DNA of 64,000 nucleotides from Bacillota bacterium. Its GTDB lineage: Bacteria > Bacillota > Clostridia > Christensenellales > Aristaeellaceae. Location of the stretch: positions 7,597-71,596 of the forward strand of contig JAEWVC010000074.1 in the NCBI GenBank assembly GCA_023459275.1, given 5' to 3'. Positions 27,573-36,343 of this stretch are shown here, in pieces (positions within the stretch are counted from its first letter, which is position 1; every line of letters starts with the position of its first letter). Below the pieces are notes generated by a model that saw only the letters and a list, made by a program, of their open reading frames with translations, made no database searches and had not been told where the DNA came from. The translations under genes and the position numbers were made by a program.

Positions 27573-28640
27573 TCATCCCCTCAGCGCGCCCATGATGGCG
27601 CCCGCGGTGTCCACCTGTTCGGCGATCAGCTTGCCGATGGCCTCCGTGCCCACTCTGGGCGCACCGCCCCGCGCCATATCCGCCGTGCGCCACCCGGAGT
27701 CCAGCACGTTTTTCACGGCCATTTCTAGGCAATCCGCCTCGCGGTTCAGGTGCAGCGACGCTTTGAGCATCTCCGCGGCGCACAGGATCATGCCGATGGG
27801 GTTGGCCGTGTCCCTGCCTGCCAGATGGGCTTCCTCCCCTTGGATGGGCAGGTACAGGGCGGGCTTCTGATCCCCGCAAAGCTGCATATGGGCCAGGCCA
27901 AGGCCGCCTGCCAACCCCGCTAGGAGCCCCGAAAGCGGATCGCCCGCCAGCGGGCCGCAAAGCACCACATCCAATTTTTCCGGGGATTGGATAAGCTCGG
28001 CTGCGCACCGGCCGGCCGGCTGGAAGGAGCAAAGCACATCCGGGAAATCCTTGGCGGCGCGCAGGACGGTTTCTTCAAAAATGCGCGCGGTGATGCCAAG
28101 CTCCGGGAGCAGGACGCAGGCCAGGCGGCGGTGCCGCTCCCTGGCTTTGCGGAAGGCAAGCCGCACGGCCTGCTCTGTGGGCGGCGCCGGGAGGGACACC
28201 GTGTCAAGCGGCGCTTCTCCTTCCGCCATCGGTGCGGGTGAGGGCGGCAAAAGCCGCACAAGCAGCAAATCGGCGGATCCCGCCTGTTCTTTCAGCGGTG
28301 ACAGCCCTGCGGAAGCCGGGGGGATCACACAGCGCTGCAGCCCGGCGTAGAGCCCCAGGCGCTCCACCAGCAGGGGAAAGCCCTGCGCGGCCTCTCCGCC
28401 CTCAGAAAAGGGCTGCGGGAAAGCGCCCAGCAGCACCGCGTCGGCGCTTTTGCATGCTTCCAGCGCTTTTTCGGAAAGGGGCGTGCCATAGGCGGCAAAC
28501 GCGGGCAGGCCGATTTTTTCCTCCACAAACACAAAGCTGTGGCCGAAAGCGCAGGCCACGCTGGTCAATACCCGCACCGCCTCCGCCATCACCTCCGGGC
28601 CGGCGCCGCCCCCGGGCAGGCAGGCGATCCTGGCTCGCAT
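27573..28640 (-). CDS. Degenerate 3-isopropylmalate dehydrogenase homologue
   Basis: 355 residues, the length of LeuB, and alignable end to end (start RIACLPGGGAGPEV; SADAVLLGAF; GLYAGL; DTANPIGMILCAAEMLKAS; GWRTADMARGG). Yet the active site is eroded. LPGDGIGPE has become LPGGGAGPE; the DKANVLE Lys region reads LLPELGITARIF with no Lys; the VDNAAMQ Asp region reads QPAGRCAAEL; and GDILSDEAS has become GDPLSGLLAG, losing one metal Asp. Tyr of the TGGIYFG loop is also absent. The frame is intact with a GGAGAGG site, so it looks expressed. It may be a non-catalytic or repurposed protein. It follows a CapA-like gene on the same strand. Confidence 0.75.
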   Translation of the reverse strand: MRARIACLPGGGAGPEVMAEAVRVLTSVACAFGHSFVFVEEKIGLPAFAAYGTPLSEKALEACKSADAVLLGAFPQPFSEGGEAAQGFPLLVERLGLYAGLQRCVIPPASAGLSPLKEQAGSADLLLVRLLPPSPAPMAEGEAPLDTVSLPAPPTEQAVRLAFRKARERHRRLACVLLPELGITARIFEETVLRAAKDFPDVLCSFQPAGRCAAELIQSPEKLDVVLCGPLAGDPLSGLLAGLAGGLGLAHMQLCGDQKPALYLPIQGEEAHLAGRDTANPIGMILCAAEMLKASLHLNREADCLEMAVKNVLDSGWRTADMARGGAPRVGTEAIGKLIAEQVDTAGAIMGALRG

Positions 28641-28670
28641 AAAACCTCTCCTTTTCTATCGCATGCTATT

Positions 28671-28708
28671 TCGCCCGGCCCATGCCTGTTTTTGCATGGC
28701 CCGGGCGA
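28671..28708. other. Intergenic hairpin between capA-like and LeuB-like genes
   Basis: TCGCCCGGCCCATGC (28671-28685) pairs with GCATGGCCCGGGCGA (28694-28708), 14 of 15 positions. There is no T-run after it on either strand, so it may protect an RNA end or weaken read-through rather than terminate. Confidence 0.5.
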
Positions 28709-28728
28709 AGCTGCCGGCATTTGCCGCT

Positions 28729-29859
28729 TTAGTTCTCCCATTCCAGCGGATAGCTGGGAACGGGGTTGACCAGGGATTTTCCGTTGGTCGCAAGTACGCT
28801 CAGTACGCTTTGAATGCTGCTTTCGCTGGTGTAGGGGGTGGGGGCGAAGTCGTTATAGTCTGTCCGGGAGGAGATGCGGCAGGGGATGATGCGGAAACCG
28901 TAGGGAGTGGCGGTGCCGTCATTTACCTTGAAACGCGTCTGGAAGATGAAGGTGCTCATGTCGCTGGGCTTTGTGTTCCCCGCGAAGGAAAAATTGCCCA
29001 GGGAATAGCAGATGTATTTGCCGTTGTACAGCTCAATGGGGTTGATGCGGTGGCTGTGATGGCCGATCACCAGGTCGGCCCCGGCGTCAATGGCCATCTT
29101 GCCCAGCTTCTGCTGGTTATCGTTGGGCTTGTAATCCAGCTCCGCGCCCCAGTGGAAGCTGACGATCACCAGGGGATACTGCGCCTTTAAGGCTGCAATG
29201 TCTTGTGGCACCTGGCTAAAAAGCACGTCGTACTGGTCGAAGGTCTGGTAGGCCAGCATGGCGATTTTTACGCCTTTGGCTTCATATACGCCGATTTCCC
29301 CGCCGCCGGAATAGACAATGCCGGCGTTTTTCATCGTCTCCTGGGTCTGGGCATACCCCGCCGCGCCGTGGTCGTACACGTGGTTGTTTTCCAGGGAAAC
29401 CGCCTCAATGTTGCCGGAAGTCAGGATTTCTACATATTCCGGCGGCGCGGAGAACAAAAACTGGTTGCCGCGCTTATCGGGGTTGATGGGCGCTGTGGTC
29501 AGCGTGCCCTCAAAATTCACCAGCGTCATATCGTCCTGGGCGAAGATATCCTTCACATTGCGGAAGGGAAAGGTCAAATCGCCCTTCTGCTTGTCCAGTT
29601 CCTTGTCAAAAATCGATTTTCCGCTCTTACGCACGTCCCCGCCGATGGTTACATCCCCGGTAAAGCTAAGGGTTAGCACGACGGACCCATCCTGAAGGGG
29701 CGCAGCGGTTGGTTCAGGCTCCGTCACAGTGCTGCCCGGGTCCCCTGTCTCCTGGCTGCCTCCGATCAGGTCCAGGTAAGATACTTCATCATCCTCGGCC
29801 AATGCGCCAAGGGTGAAAAACATCATAAGGATCAGCAGTCCGGAAAGAAGTCGCCGCAT
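28729..29859 (-). CDS. CapA-like secreted metallophosphatase
   Basis: 376 residues. A signal peptide (MRRLLSGLLILMMFFTLGALA) precedes a CapA/poly-gamma-glutamate-synthesis type domain with the family metal motifs SFTGDVTIGGD, NFEGTLT, ENNHVYDHG, SFHWGAE and GHHSHRINP. Members of this family are calcineurin-like phosphatases outside the membrane; no other capsule gene is present. ATG 29859 is eight bases from GGAGG; a GTG at 29868 overlaps that site. It lies 65 bp after the aminotransferase gene. Confidence 0.85.
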   Translation of the reverse strand: MRRLLSGLLILMMFFTLGALAEDDEVSYLDLIGGSQETGDPGSTVTEPEPTAAPLQDGSVVLTLSFTGDVTIGGDVRKSGKSIFDKELDKQKGDLTFPFRNVKDIFAQDDMTLVNFEGTLTTAPINPDKRGNQFLFSAPPEYVEILTSGNIEAVSLENNHVYDHGAAGYAQTQETMKNAGIVYSGGGEIGVYEAKGVKIAMLAYQTFDQYDVLFSQVPQDIAALKAQYPLVIVSFHWGAELDYKPNDNQQKLGKMAIDAGADLVIGHHSHRINPIELYNGKYICYSLGNFSFAGNTKPSDMSTFIFQTRFKVNDGTATPYGFRIIPCRISSRTDYNDFAPTPYTSESSIQSVLSVLATNGKSLVNPVPSYPLEWEN

Positions 29860-29924
29860 GGAAAGCACCTCCGAAGCATGGATAGGATACCCAATTTAAC
29901 GATTGAAAAGCCGAAAAACCTGCA

Positions 29925-31109
29925 TCAAAGCGTGTTCAGAAACGCTTCGATGCGCGACAGGGCTTCGCCAAGCTTGTCAAGGGCCGTGGCATAGCAGCAG
30001 CGGATATGCCCCTCGCCGCTTGCGCCGAAAGCCGTGCCGGGCACGCAGGCCACCTTCTGCGTATGGAGAAGCCTTGTGCAAAACTCCTCGCTTTGCAGCC
30101 CGGTCTTTGCGATGGAGGGGAACACGTAAAACGCGCCCAGGGGCGTGAAGCAATCAAGTCCCATTTTTTGAAAGGAATCCACCATCAGCCTGCGGCGGCG
30201 GTCATAGCTGCGGCGCATGGCCAGCACCTCTTCGTAGCCGTTTTCCCGGCCGGTCCGCAGCGCCTCCAGGGCCGCCACCTGCCCCTGCCGGGGCGCGCAC
30301 ATGATGGTGTACTGGTGGATCTTGAACATTGCGGCGGCCAACGGCGCGGGGCCGCAGACATACCCCATGCGCCAGCCGGTCATGGCAAAGGCCTTGCTGA
30401 AGCCGTTTACGGTAATGGTCCGTTCCCACATGCCGGGAAGGCTGGCGAAGCTCACGTGGGGCATATCGCCGTAGGTCAGCTCGCTGTAGATCTCATCGCT
30501 TATCACAATCAAATCGTGCCTGGCAGCCACCTGCGCCACTTCAAGCAGGTCCTCTTTGGTCATCACGGCGCCGGTGGGATTGTTGGGGTAGGGCAGGATC
30601 AGCGCCTTTACGCGAGGGGTGATCTTTTCAAGAAGCGCCTCCGCCGTCAGCTTGAAAGCCTTCCCGGCGTCGGTACGTACCGCCACGGGCACGCCGCCGC
30701 AAAAGAGTACGCCGGGGCTGTAGCTTACATAGCTGGGTTCCGGCACCAGCACCTGGTCGCCTGGGCCGATCAGCGCCCTGAGCGCCAGGTCGATGGCCTC
30801 GCTGGCCCCCACCGTCACCAGGACCTCGCCCTCCGGGTCATAGGCAACGCCATAGCGCGTTTTCAGATAATAGGCAATTTCCCGGCGCAAGGGAAGCAGG
30901 CCCCAATTGGAGGTGTACTGCGTTTCCCCGTCCAGGATGCTGTTGATGGCCGCGTTGCGGATGGGGTAGGGGGTAATGAAATCCGGCTCGCCCACGCCCA
31001 GGGAAATGGCATCGGGCATGCTGGCCACAATATCAAAAAACTTGCGGATGCCGCTGGGCTGCACGGCAGCCACGCCGGGGTGGATGTATCTGGAAAAATC
31101 GGTGCTCAC
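29925..31109 (-). CDS. Class I PLP-dependent aminotransferase
   Basis: 394 residues, fold-type I. PNNPTGAV, the Asp-Glu pair in ISDEIYSELTYG, and the Schiff-base Lys in NGFSKAFAMTGWRMGY are all present, as is the C-terminal Arg region (HIRCCYATALDKL). It resembles the aspartate/aromatic aminotransferases paired with Lrp regulators; the exact amino acid cannot be read from sequence. GTG start overlaps the stop of the Lrp gene (GTGA), so the two are coupled. Confidence 0.9.
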   Translation of the reverse strand: MSTDFSRYIHPGVAAVQPSGIRKFFDIVASMPDAISLGVGEPDFITPYPIRNAAINSILDGETQYTSNWGLLPLRREIAYYLKTRYGVAYDPEGEVLVTVGASEAIDLALRALIGPGDQVLVPEPSYVSYSPGVLFCGGVPVAVRTDAGKAFKLTAEALLEKITPRVKALILPYPNNPTGAVMTKEDLLEVAQVAARHDLIVISDEIYSELTYGDMPHVSFASLPGMWERTITVNGFSKAFAMTGWRMGYVCGPAPLAAAMFKIHQYTIMCAPRQGQVAALEALRTGRENGYEEVLAMRRSYDRRRRLMVDSFQKMGLDCFTPLGAFYVFPSIAKTGLQSEEFCTRLLHTQKVACVPGTAFGASGEGHIRCCYATALDKLGEALSRIEAFLNTL

Positions 31110-31597
31110 GGAGAAACCACCAATCTGCGGTCGGCCCTGTCGGAATCAAACACGACGCCTTCCGACTTGTACCGCTTGAGCACAAAATGGGTGGCCGTCC
31201 CTGTAACCATTTCCAGGGGGCTCAGCTTTTCGCTTACGAAGAAGGCCAGTTCCTTCAAGGTGGGCGCTTCCACCAGCAGCAAAAGATCGTAGGCCCCGCT
31301 CATCAGGTACACGCTCTTGACTTCCTCAAACTTATAGATGCGCGCGGCCACGGCATCAAAACCCATGTCCCTTTGGGGTGTGACCCGCACCTCGATCATG
31401 GCCTCCACCCGTTCCCGGTCGGTCATGTCCCAGTTGATGATGGGGGCATAGCGCAGGATGATGCGGCGTTTTTCCATATCCTCAATGGCGCCTGCCACCT
31501 CCGCCGCTGTGGCCCCTGTCATCACGGCCAGCTTCTCCAAAGGGATGCGGCAATCCTCCCGCAAGATTTCCAGCAGCTGCATTTGAAGGCCCTGCAT
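31106..31597 (-). CDS. Lrp/AsnC family transcription regulator
   Basis: 163 residues. An N-terminal helix-turn-helix (~1-50: LLEILREDCRIPLEKLAVMTGATAAEVAG) is followed by an Lrp-type ligand-binding domain (~65-145: VEAMIEVRVTPQRDMGFDAVA, VKSVYLMSGAYDLLLLVEAP). It probably senses an amino acid and controls the aminotransferase gene that overlaps it. GGAGGG ribosome-binding site. The gene is 16 bp after fhs. Confidence 0.9.
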   Translation of the reverse strand: MQGLQMQLLEILREDCRIPLEKLAVMTGATAAEVAGAIEDMEKRRIILRYAPIINWDMTDRERVEAMIEVRVTPQRDMGFDAVAARIYKFEEVKSVYLMSGAYDLLLLVEAPTLKELAFFVSEKLSPLEMVTGTATHFVLKRYKSEGVVFDSDRADRRLVVSP

Positions 31598-31613
31598 ACG
31601 GCGACCCTCCTTC

Positions 31614-33284
31614 TCAAAATAGGCCGGTGATATTCCCGTCCCCGTCCACGTCGATACCTAAGGCTGCCGGCGCCTTGTTTAGCCCCGGCATGGCGATGAT
31701 CTCCCCGGCAAAGGCCACCACAAAGCCCGCGCCCGCCGACAGCCGCACGCTGCGCACCGTCAGGGTGAAGCCCTTGGGAGCACCTAACAGCTTGGGGTTG
31801 TCCGACAGGGAATATTGCGTTTTGGCGATGCACACAGGATACGCGCCGTATCCCTCCTGCTCCCATTTGCCAAGCTGCGTAAGTACCCCGGGGGCAAACT
31901 CCACCCCCGCCGCCCCGTAGATCTTTTGGGCAATGGCACGGATTTTGTCCGCAAGGGGCAGCGTGTCCGGGTAGGTATAGCTGGGGGCGGGCAGCGAAGC
32001 ATCCCCGCAGGCCCTGACCACGGCGTCCGCCAGCGCGGCCGCGCCGGCCCCGCCCTTTCCCCAGGCTTCACACAGTTCGCAGGGAACCCCCGCATCCGCC
32101 ATGGCGCCTTGGAGCAGCTCCAGTTCCGCCTGCGTATCGGTGAGGAAGCGGTTGACGGCCACCACCGCGGGGCGGCGCCATACGTTTTGGATATGGCTAA
32201 GGTGGGCGCGCAGATTGTCCAGCCCGCTTGAAAGAGCGGGGAGGTTTTCTTTGGAAAGGTCCTCCTTCGGGCAGCCGCCGTGGTGCTTGAGTGCCCGGAC
32301 GGTGGCCACCACCACAATGGCATCCGGCCAGATGCCGGTAAAGCGGCACTTGATATCCAGGAACTTCTCCGCGCCCAGGTCGGCCCCGAAGCCCGCCTCC
32401 GTCACCACGTAGTCCGCCATGCGCATGGCCGTCTTTGTGGCGATGACGCTGTTGCAGCCGTGGGCGATGTTGGCAAACGGCCCGCCGTGCATCAGGCAGG
32501 GCGTGCCCTCCATGGTCTGGACCAGGTTGGGCATCAGCGCGTCACGCAAAAGCGCGGCCATGGCTCCCTGGGCATGCAGGTCCCCGGCGGTGACAGGCGC
32601 CCCGGCGTAGGTCCTGGCCACCACCAGGCGGCTGAGCCGGTCCTTGAGGTCGCTCAAATCCTGGGCCAGGCAGAATACCGCCATCACCTCACTGGCGGCG
32701 GTAATGTCAAAGCCGTCCTCCCTGGGCGTGCCGTTGGGCTTGCCTCCCAGACCGGTTACGGTAAAGCGGAGCTGCCTGTCGTTCATGTCCATGCAGCGGC
32801 GCCAGGTGATCTGCCTGGGATCGATACCCAGCTGGTTTCCCTGATAGATGTGGTTGTCGATCATGGCGGCCAGCAGGTTATTGGCCGCGGTGATGGCGTG
32901 CAGGTCCCCGGTAAAATGCAGGTTGATGGCTTCCATGGGCAGCACCTGGGCGTACCCGCCCCCGGTGGCCCCACCCTTCATGCCGAAAACCGGACCCAGG
33001 GACGGCTCCCGCAAAGCCAGCATGGCCTTGCGGCCCGTATATGTAAGGCCGTCCGCCAGCCCCACGCTGACGGTGGTCTTTCCTTCGCCCGCGGGGGTGG
33101 GGGAAATGGCGGTCACCAAAACGAGGCGCGCCTTTGCGTCCCGTTTCAAATACGGGGCCGGGTCCACCTTGGCAATCAGCCGGCCGTAGGGGGACAGTGT
33201 TTCAGGATCAAACCCGGCGGTTTCTGCAATGGCGGAAATGGGCTTGGGGGTGGCTGCTCTCGCGATTTCAAGATCGGATGCCAT
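31614..33284 (-). CDS. fhs: Formate-tetrahydrofolate ligase
   Basis: 556 residues, full length. The nucleotide loop PTPAGEGKTTVSVGLADGL (~60), LREPSLGPVFGMKGGATGGG and KFLDIKCR are hallmarks. It makes 10-formyl-THF from formate and ATP, feeding one-carbon metabolism; in acetogens it is part of the Wood-Ljungdahl route, but no other gene of that route is here. It has its own promoter (33323-33351) and is followed by Lrp, aminotransferase and probably CapA-like and LeuB-like genes. Confidence 0.97.
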   Translation of the reverse strand: MASDLEIARAATPKPISAIAETAGFDPETLSPYGRLIAKVDPAPYLKRDAKARLVLVTAISPTPAGEGKTTVSVGLADGLTYTGRKAMLALREPSLGPVFGMKGGATGGGYAQVLPMEAINLHFTGDLHAITAANNLLAAMIDNHIYQGNQLGIDPRQITWRRCMDMNDRQLRFTVTGLGGKPNGTPREDGFDITAASEVMAVFCLAQDLSDLKDRLSRLVVARTYAGAPVTAGDLHAQGAMAALLRDALMPNLVQTMEGTPCLMHGGPFANIAHGCNSVIATKTAMRMADYVVTEAGFGADLGAEKFLDIKCRFTGIWPDAIVVVATVRALKHHGGCPKEDLSKENLPALSSGLDNLRAHLSHIQNVWRRPAVVAVNRFLTDTQAELELLQGAMADAGVPCELCEAWGKGGAGAAALADAVVRACGDASLPAPSYTYPDTLPLADKIRAIAQKIYGAAGVEFAPGVLTQLGKWEQEGYGAYPVCIAKTQYSLSDNPKLLGAPKGFTLTVRSVRLSAGAGFVVAFAGEIIAMPGLNKAPAALGIDVDGDGNITGLF

Positions 33285-33322
33285 AGGGTCACTGCCTTTC
33301 GTGTCTTGTGTACGTAAGACCC

Positions 33323-33351
33323 ATTATAACGAAAGACCGCCCATTGCGCAA
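33323..33351 (-). promoter_or_regulatory. Predicted fhs promoter
   Basis: On the minus strand TTGCGC (33351-33346), 17-base spacer, perfect TATAAT (33328-33323). The short leader contains GTCTT...AAGAC and GGGTC...GACCC pairings; it does not match the tetrahydrofolate riboswitch patterns I know. Confidence 0.6.
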
Positions 33352-33389
33352 GCAAGGGGCACGGAGGAACAAGAATAATCGGAAAAATG

Positions 33390-33449
33390 GCGGGAAGGGG
33401 ACTTTTTACAAAAAGTCCCCTTCCCGCACCCATCCCTCAAAAACTTCAT
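33390..33449 (-). repeat. Dispersed hairpin repeat, copy B
   Basis: Read on the minus strand: ATGAAGTTTT (33449-33440), a GAGGGATGGGT-type spacer, and an 18-bp perfect stem (33427-33410 with 33407-33390; two-base loop). It lies downstream of the pepF-like gene and upstream of the fhs promoter, so it can end pepF transcription. Confidence 0.8.
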
Positions 33450-33507
33450 TGATATTTTTTCTCTAAGAAACGCCTTAAAGCGATGCCCTTTCAATGCAGC
33501 AAACGCA

Positions 33508-35256
33508 CTACTGCTTTTCACACAAGTCCACGAACCGGTCAATGGATTCCCGCAGGATATTCAGGGAGCTGCGCCAGAAATCCGCGCTCCCAACGTCGAT
33601 GCCCACGCTCGACGCAACCTCCCGCACCGTGCCGTTGCCGCAGGAACGCAAAAGCTGGTTATAGGTGGGCACAAAGCTTTCGCCTTTTTCAAGATACTGG
33701 GCAAACACGCCCTTGGCAAACAGCAGCCCGAAGGCGTAAGGGAAATTGTAGAAGTTCAGGGTGGGGCTGTAATAGTGCCCCTTGCAGGCCCACATGTAGG
33801 GATGGCGCACATCCTTGGAAAGCCCGTCGCCATAGCTTGCTTCCTGGGCTCTGAGCATGGCGTCCTTCAATTCCGCCACACTCATGGCATGGTCCGCCCT
33901 GGTTTCAATGACTTCCGATTCGAACAGGAAACGGCCATAGATATCCACAATGGTTTGCGTGGCTTCCATCAGCTCCGCCTCCAGAATGGTGAAAGCCTCC
34001 TCGGGAGCGGCGGTTTCAAGAACCGCATGGCTCAGCAGCGTTTCGTTGAAAATGGAGGCCGTCTCCGCCAGGGGCATGGGGTGGCCGGTCAAAAGAATGG
34101 GCAGCCCCGCCATGCAACGGTTGTGCCAGGCGTGGCCCAGTTCATGGGCCAGGGTGCTCACATCGCCAAAGCTGCCGGCAAAGTTGGTCAGAATCCGGCT
34201 GATGTCCATGGTGTGCACCCCGGAACAGAAGGCGCCCCCCTGCTTGCCCGCCCTTGGATACAGGTCAATCCAGCGGTTTTGGAATGCCTCATGGATAAAA
34301 CCGCCCATGGCCGGAGAGAAGGTGCCAAGCTTGCCGGCTAAAAGCGCCTCCGCGTCTTCCGGCGTATAGGTTTTAAGCCCCTTGCCTACCGGGGCCATGA
34401 TGTCATAAAAGGGGATGCCGTCCGGATGGCCCAGCAGCTTTCCTTTGGCCCGAAGGTAGCGCCTGAAATGGGGCAGGTATTCCTTGACCGCGGTCCACAG
34501 GGCGTCAAGGGTTTTCCCGTCCATACGGGATTCCTGAACCGTCCAGTCCAGTACATTTTCATAGTGTCTTGCTTCCGCCTGGATGCGGGCTTCGCCCTTG
34601 ATGCCGTTTAGGCAGGCGGCCAAAGCCAGCTCTGTCTTGGGATAGGCGGCCAATTCCGCTTCATAAGCTTCTTTGCGCACCGTGGGGTCGGGGTCGTATG
34701 CTTTGGCGCGAACGGCGGAAAGGGGAATTTCCTCGCCCCTGAAATTGGCGGTCAGTGTGGCCGCCAGCTTTTCCCGGAGCTGGGAGAAAGCTTCCCCGCC
34801 ATTTAGGGACATGCGCAAAACCCAGCTTTCGATGGCCTTATCCATACGGTGGGAGGCGTTTTCCCGCGCTTCCCGGAGCATGAAGCCATGGGCCTTTAGC
34901 AGCGGGCTCGCGGCGATGAGAGATTCCAGATCGGTAAGCCCCCCCAGGTAGCGGCTGAAATCCGAGAACATTTGCTGTTCCGAAACGCCGATGGCCATCA
35001 ATTGGTCCAGGAAAGCGGCCGCCTCCTCGTTGGTGGCGTCGCCCGCAAAAACCAAATAGGTGTAAGTACCCAGCCTGTCCGTCTTTTCACTCAGGGCGGT
35101 GAAAAGGCGGACGCACGCTTCCACCAGGGGAAGCGGCTCACCGCCCGTTTCCAGCAGCTTTACCGCTTTGCCGATCATGGGCTGTAGGCTTTGAAGGTCC
35201 TCCTGAAACGGTTTGCTTTGAAAGCTCTCATAGATCACCGAAAGATCCCAAGTCAT
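33508..35256 (-). CDS. M3 family oligoendopeptidase (PepF-like)
   Basis: 582 residues, typical of PepF. The zinc motif HELGH is at ~371-375 with the third ligand Glu near 398 (PLAETASIFNE), and the family Tyr-containing tail (HYYSPTLNFYNFPYAFG) follows. It cleaves short peptides in the cytoplasm. AAGGAGGAG ribosome-binding site; the PHP gene lies 21 bp upstream on the same strand. Confidence 0.93.
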   Translation of the reverse strand: MTWDLSVIYESFQSKPFQEDLQSLQPMIGKAVKLLETGGEPLPLVEACVRLFTALSEKTDRLGTYTYLVFAGDATNEEAAAFLDQLMAIGVSEQQMFSDFSRYLGGLTDLESLIAASPLLKAHGFMLREARENASHRMDKAIESWVLRMSLNGGEAFSQLREKLAATLTANFRGEEIPLSAVRAKAYDPDPTVRKEAYEAELAAYPKTELALAACLNGIKGEARIQAEARHYENVLDWTVQESRMDGKTLDALWTAVKEYLPHFRRYLRAKGKLLGHPDGIPFYDIMAPVGKGLKTYTPEDAEALLAGKLGTFSPAMGGFIHEAFQNRWIDLYPRAGKQGGAFCSGVHTMDISRILTNFAGSFGDVSTLAHELGHAWHNRCMAGLPILLTGHPMPLAETASIFNETLLSHAVLETAAPEEAFTILEAELMEATQTIVDIYGRFLFESEVIETRADHAMSVAELKDAMLRAQEASYGDGLSKDVRHPYMWACKGHYYSPTLNFYNFPYAFGLLFAKGVFAQYLEKGESFVPTYNQLLRSCGNGTVREVASSVGIDVGSADFWRSSLNILRESIDRFVDLCEKQ

Positions 35257-35277
35257 ACGTCTCCTCCTTTTCAGGCT

Positions 35278-36072
35278 TCATATGTTGCGGACAGCCGCCG
35301 GCAAAGGGATGCTGTCCAGGGGGTGAAGGCCCAGGCTGTTCAGCCAGGCCGCGATCTCTTTCTCCACCTCTTTGAGCGAAAACAGCTCCGGCTGATGGGC
35401 GTCGTAGCCGATGACCACCTTGTTGCCCATGGCGGCGGCAACTTCCCAAAATTCCCGGCAGGGAAAGCCGTTGGCTGCATCCTTGAGCACGTGGCCGTTG
35501 AGGTTGTATTCCAGGGGCATGCCGCGTTCCAGGGCGCAGGCGCATATGGTTTTGGCAACGGCCTGGCTTTCCGCGTCCCAGGCATCCCGCCTCCGCATGT
35601 AGATGTCCGGGTGGGCCAGGTAGGCGTACAGCCCGGTTTGCATCCCCGCCACGCACATGTCCGCGTAGCGGTTCATGAAGGCATTGTCCCGGCAGGCGTA
35701 GCCCACGTAAGGGGAATCCTCCTCGCTGCCGATGTAATGGGCCCCGAAGATCAGATAATCAAGGCCGTAAGCTTCCACGGCGTCCCGCAGCCAGTCCATA
35801 TATTTGGGAAAATACTCGCATTCCAGGCCCAGGAGCACGGTTATCCGGCCCTTATACTGTGCCCGCAGACCCTTGACGCTTTCCACGTACCCGGGCAGGT
35901 CGTCCATGTCCATACGGATGGGGGAGACGTATCCGGTTTGATAGGGCCAGGGGGTGTGGTCCGCGAAACCAAGGATGTCAAAACCCGCTTGAACCGCGGC
36001 CTGCACGTATGCCTCATCGGTGCCCGAGGCGTGGCGGCATCTGGTGGTGTGGGTGTGATAATTGGCTTTCAT
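35278..36072 (-). CDS. PHP-domain phosphatase (histidinol-phosphatase family)
   Basis: 264 residues from ATG 36072 (AAGGAG seven bases upstream). PHP metal motifs are HTHTTRCRH at the N-terminus, FADHTPW, GLECEYFP, FGAHYIG, AHPDIYM and a terminal GYDAHQPE. It resembles HisK-type histidinol-phosphate phosphatases, but no his gene is near, so the substrate is open. An in-frame extension to 36219 would read through a hairpin array and is rejected. Confidence 0.85.
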   Translation of the reverse strand: MKANYHTHTTRCRHASGTDEAYVQAAVQAGFDILGFADHTPWPYQTGYVSPIRMDMDDLPGYVESVKGLRAQYKGRITVLLGLECEYFPKYMDWLRDAVEAYGLDYLIFGAHYIGSEEDSPYVGYACRDNAFMNRYADMCVAGMQTGLYAYLAHPDIYMRRRDAWDAESQAVAKTICACALERGMPLEYNLNGHVLKDAANGFPCREFWEVAAAMGNKVVIGYDAHQPELFSLKEVEKEIAAWLNSLGLHPLDSIPLPAAVRNI

Positions 36073-36096
36073 CAAGGCGCTCCTTTTCATAAGCAA

Positions 36097-36321
36097 TCCC
36101 TCCGGCATAAACACCGGAGGGAACTGCGTATCGACAAAGTGGCATGCCGCCACTTTGTCGAGCTTTTCCCTCGCCACACTGCAGAAACCTGCGGTTTCTG
36201 CGGCCGTTTGCTCGGGCAAGGTAAGAATTTCTTCGAAATTCTCCGAAAATCACCGCACATGTCGCTGATTTTCGATTTCCAATTGGAGGGCTGCTGCCCT
36301 CCAATACCTCCCAAGGGTTGG
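36097..36321. repeat. Array of six hairpins (intergenic element, shares an end with 60341-60546)
   Basis: Consecutive stems: TCCCTCCGG/CCGGAGGGA (36097-36122), CGACAAAGTGGC/GCCACTTTGTCG (36132-36160), GCAGAAACC/GGTTTCTGC (36181-36201), AGAATTTC/GAAATTCT near 36224-36242, GAAAATCA/TGATTTTC near 36245-36273, and TTGGAGGGC/GCCCTCCAA near 36283-36304, ending ACCTCCCAAGGGTT. It lies between the GntR and PHP genes, both on the minus strand, and would be transcribed. No protein is supported in it. Confidence 0.75.
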
Positions 36322-36343
36322 ATAGCAAATATGCGCTTCCCGC

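Noticed and set aside
33285..33322. Possible tetrahydrofolate riboswitch in front of fhs
   Set aside because: The leader after the predicted promoter is only about 35 bases and lacks the conserved core.
36073..36219. N-terminal extension of the PHP phosphatase
   Set aside because: It would translate through several perfect hairpins; ATG 36072 has a good ribosome-binding site and the protein then starts at the conserved HTH motif.
36097..36321. CRISPR-like array
   Set aside because: The repeated structures are hairpins of differing sequence, with no constant direct repeat, no regular spacers and no cas genes.
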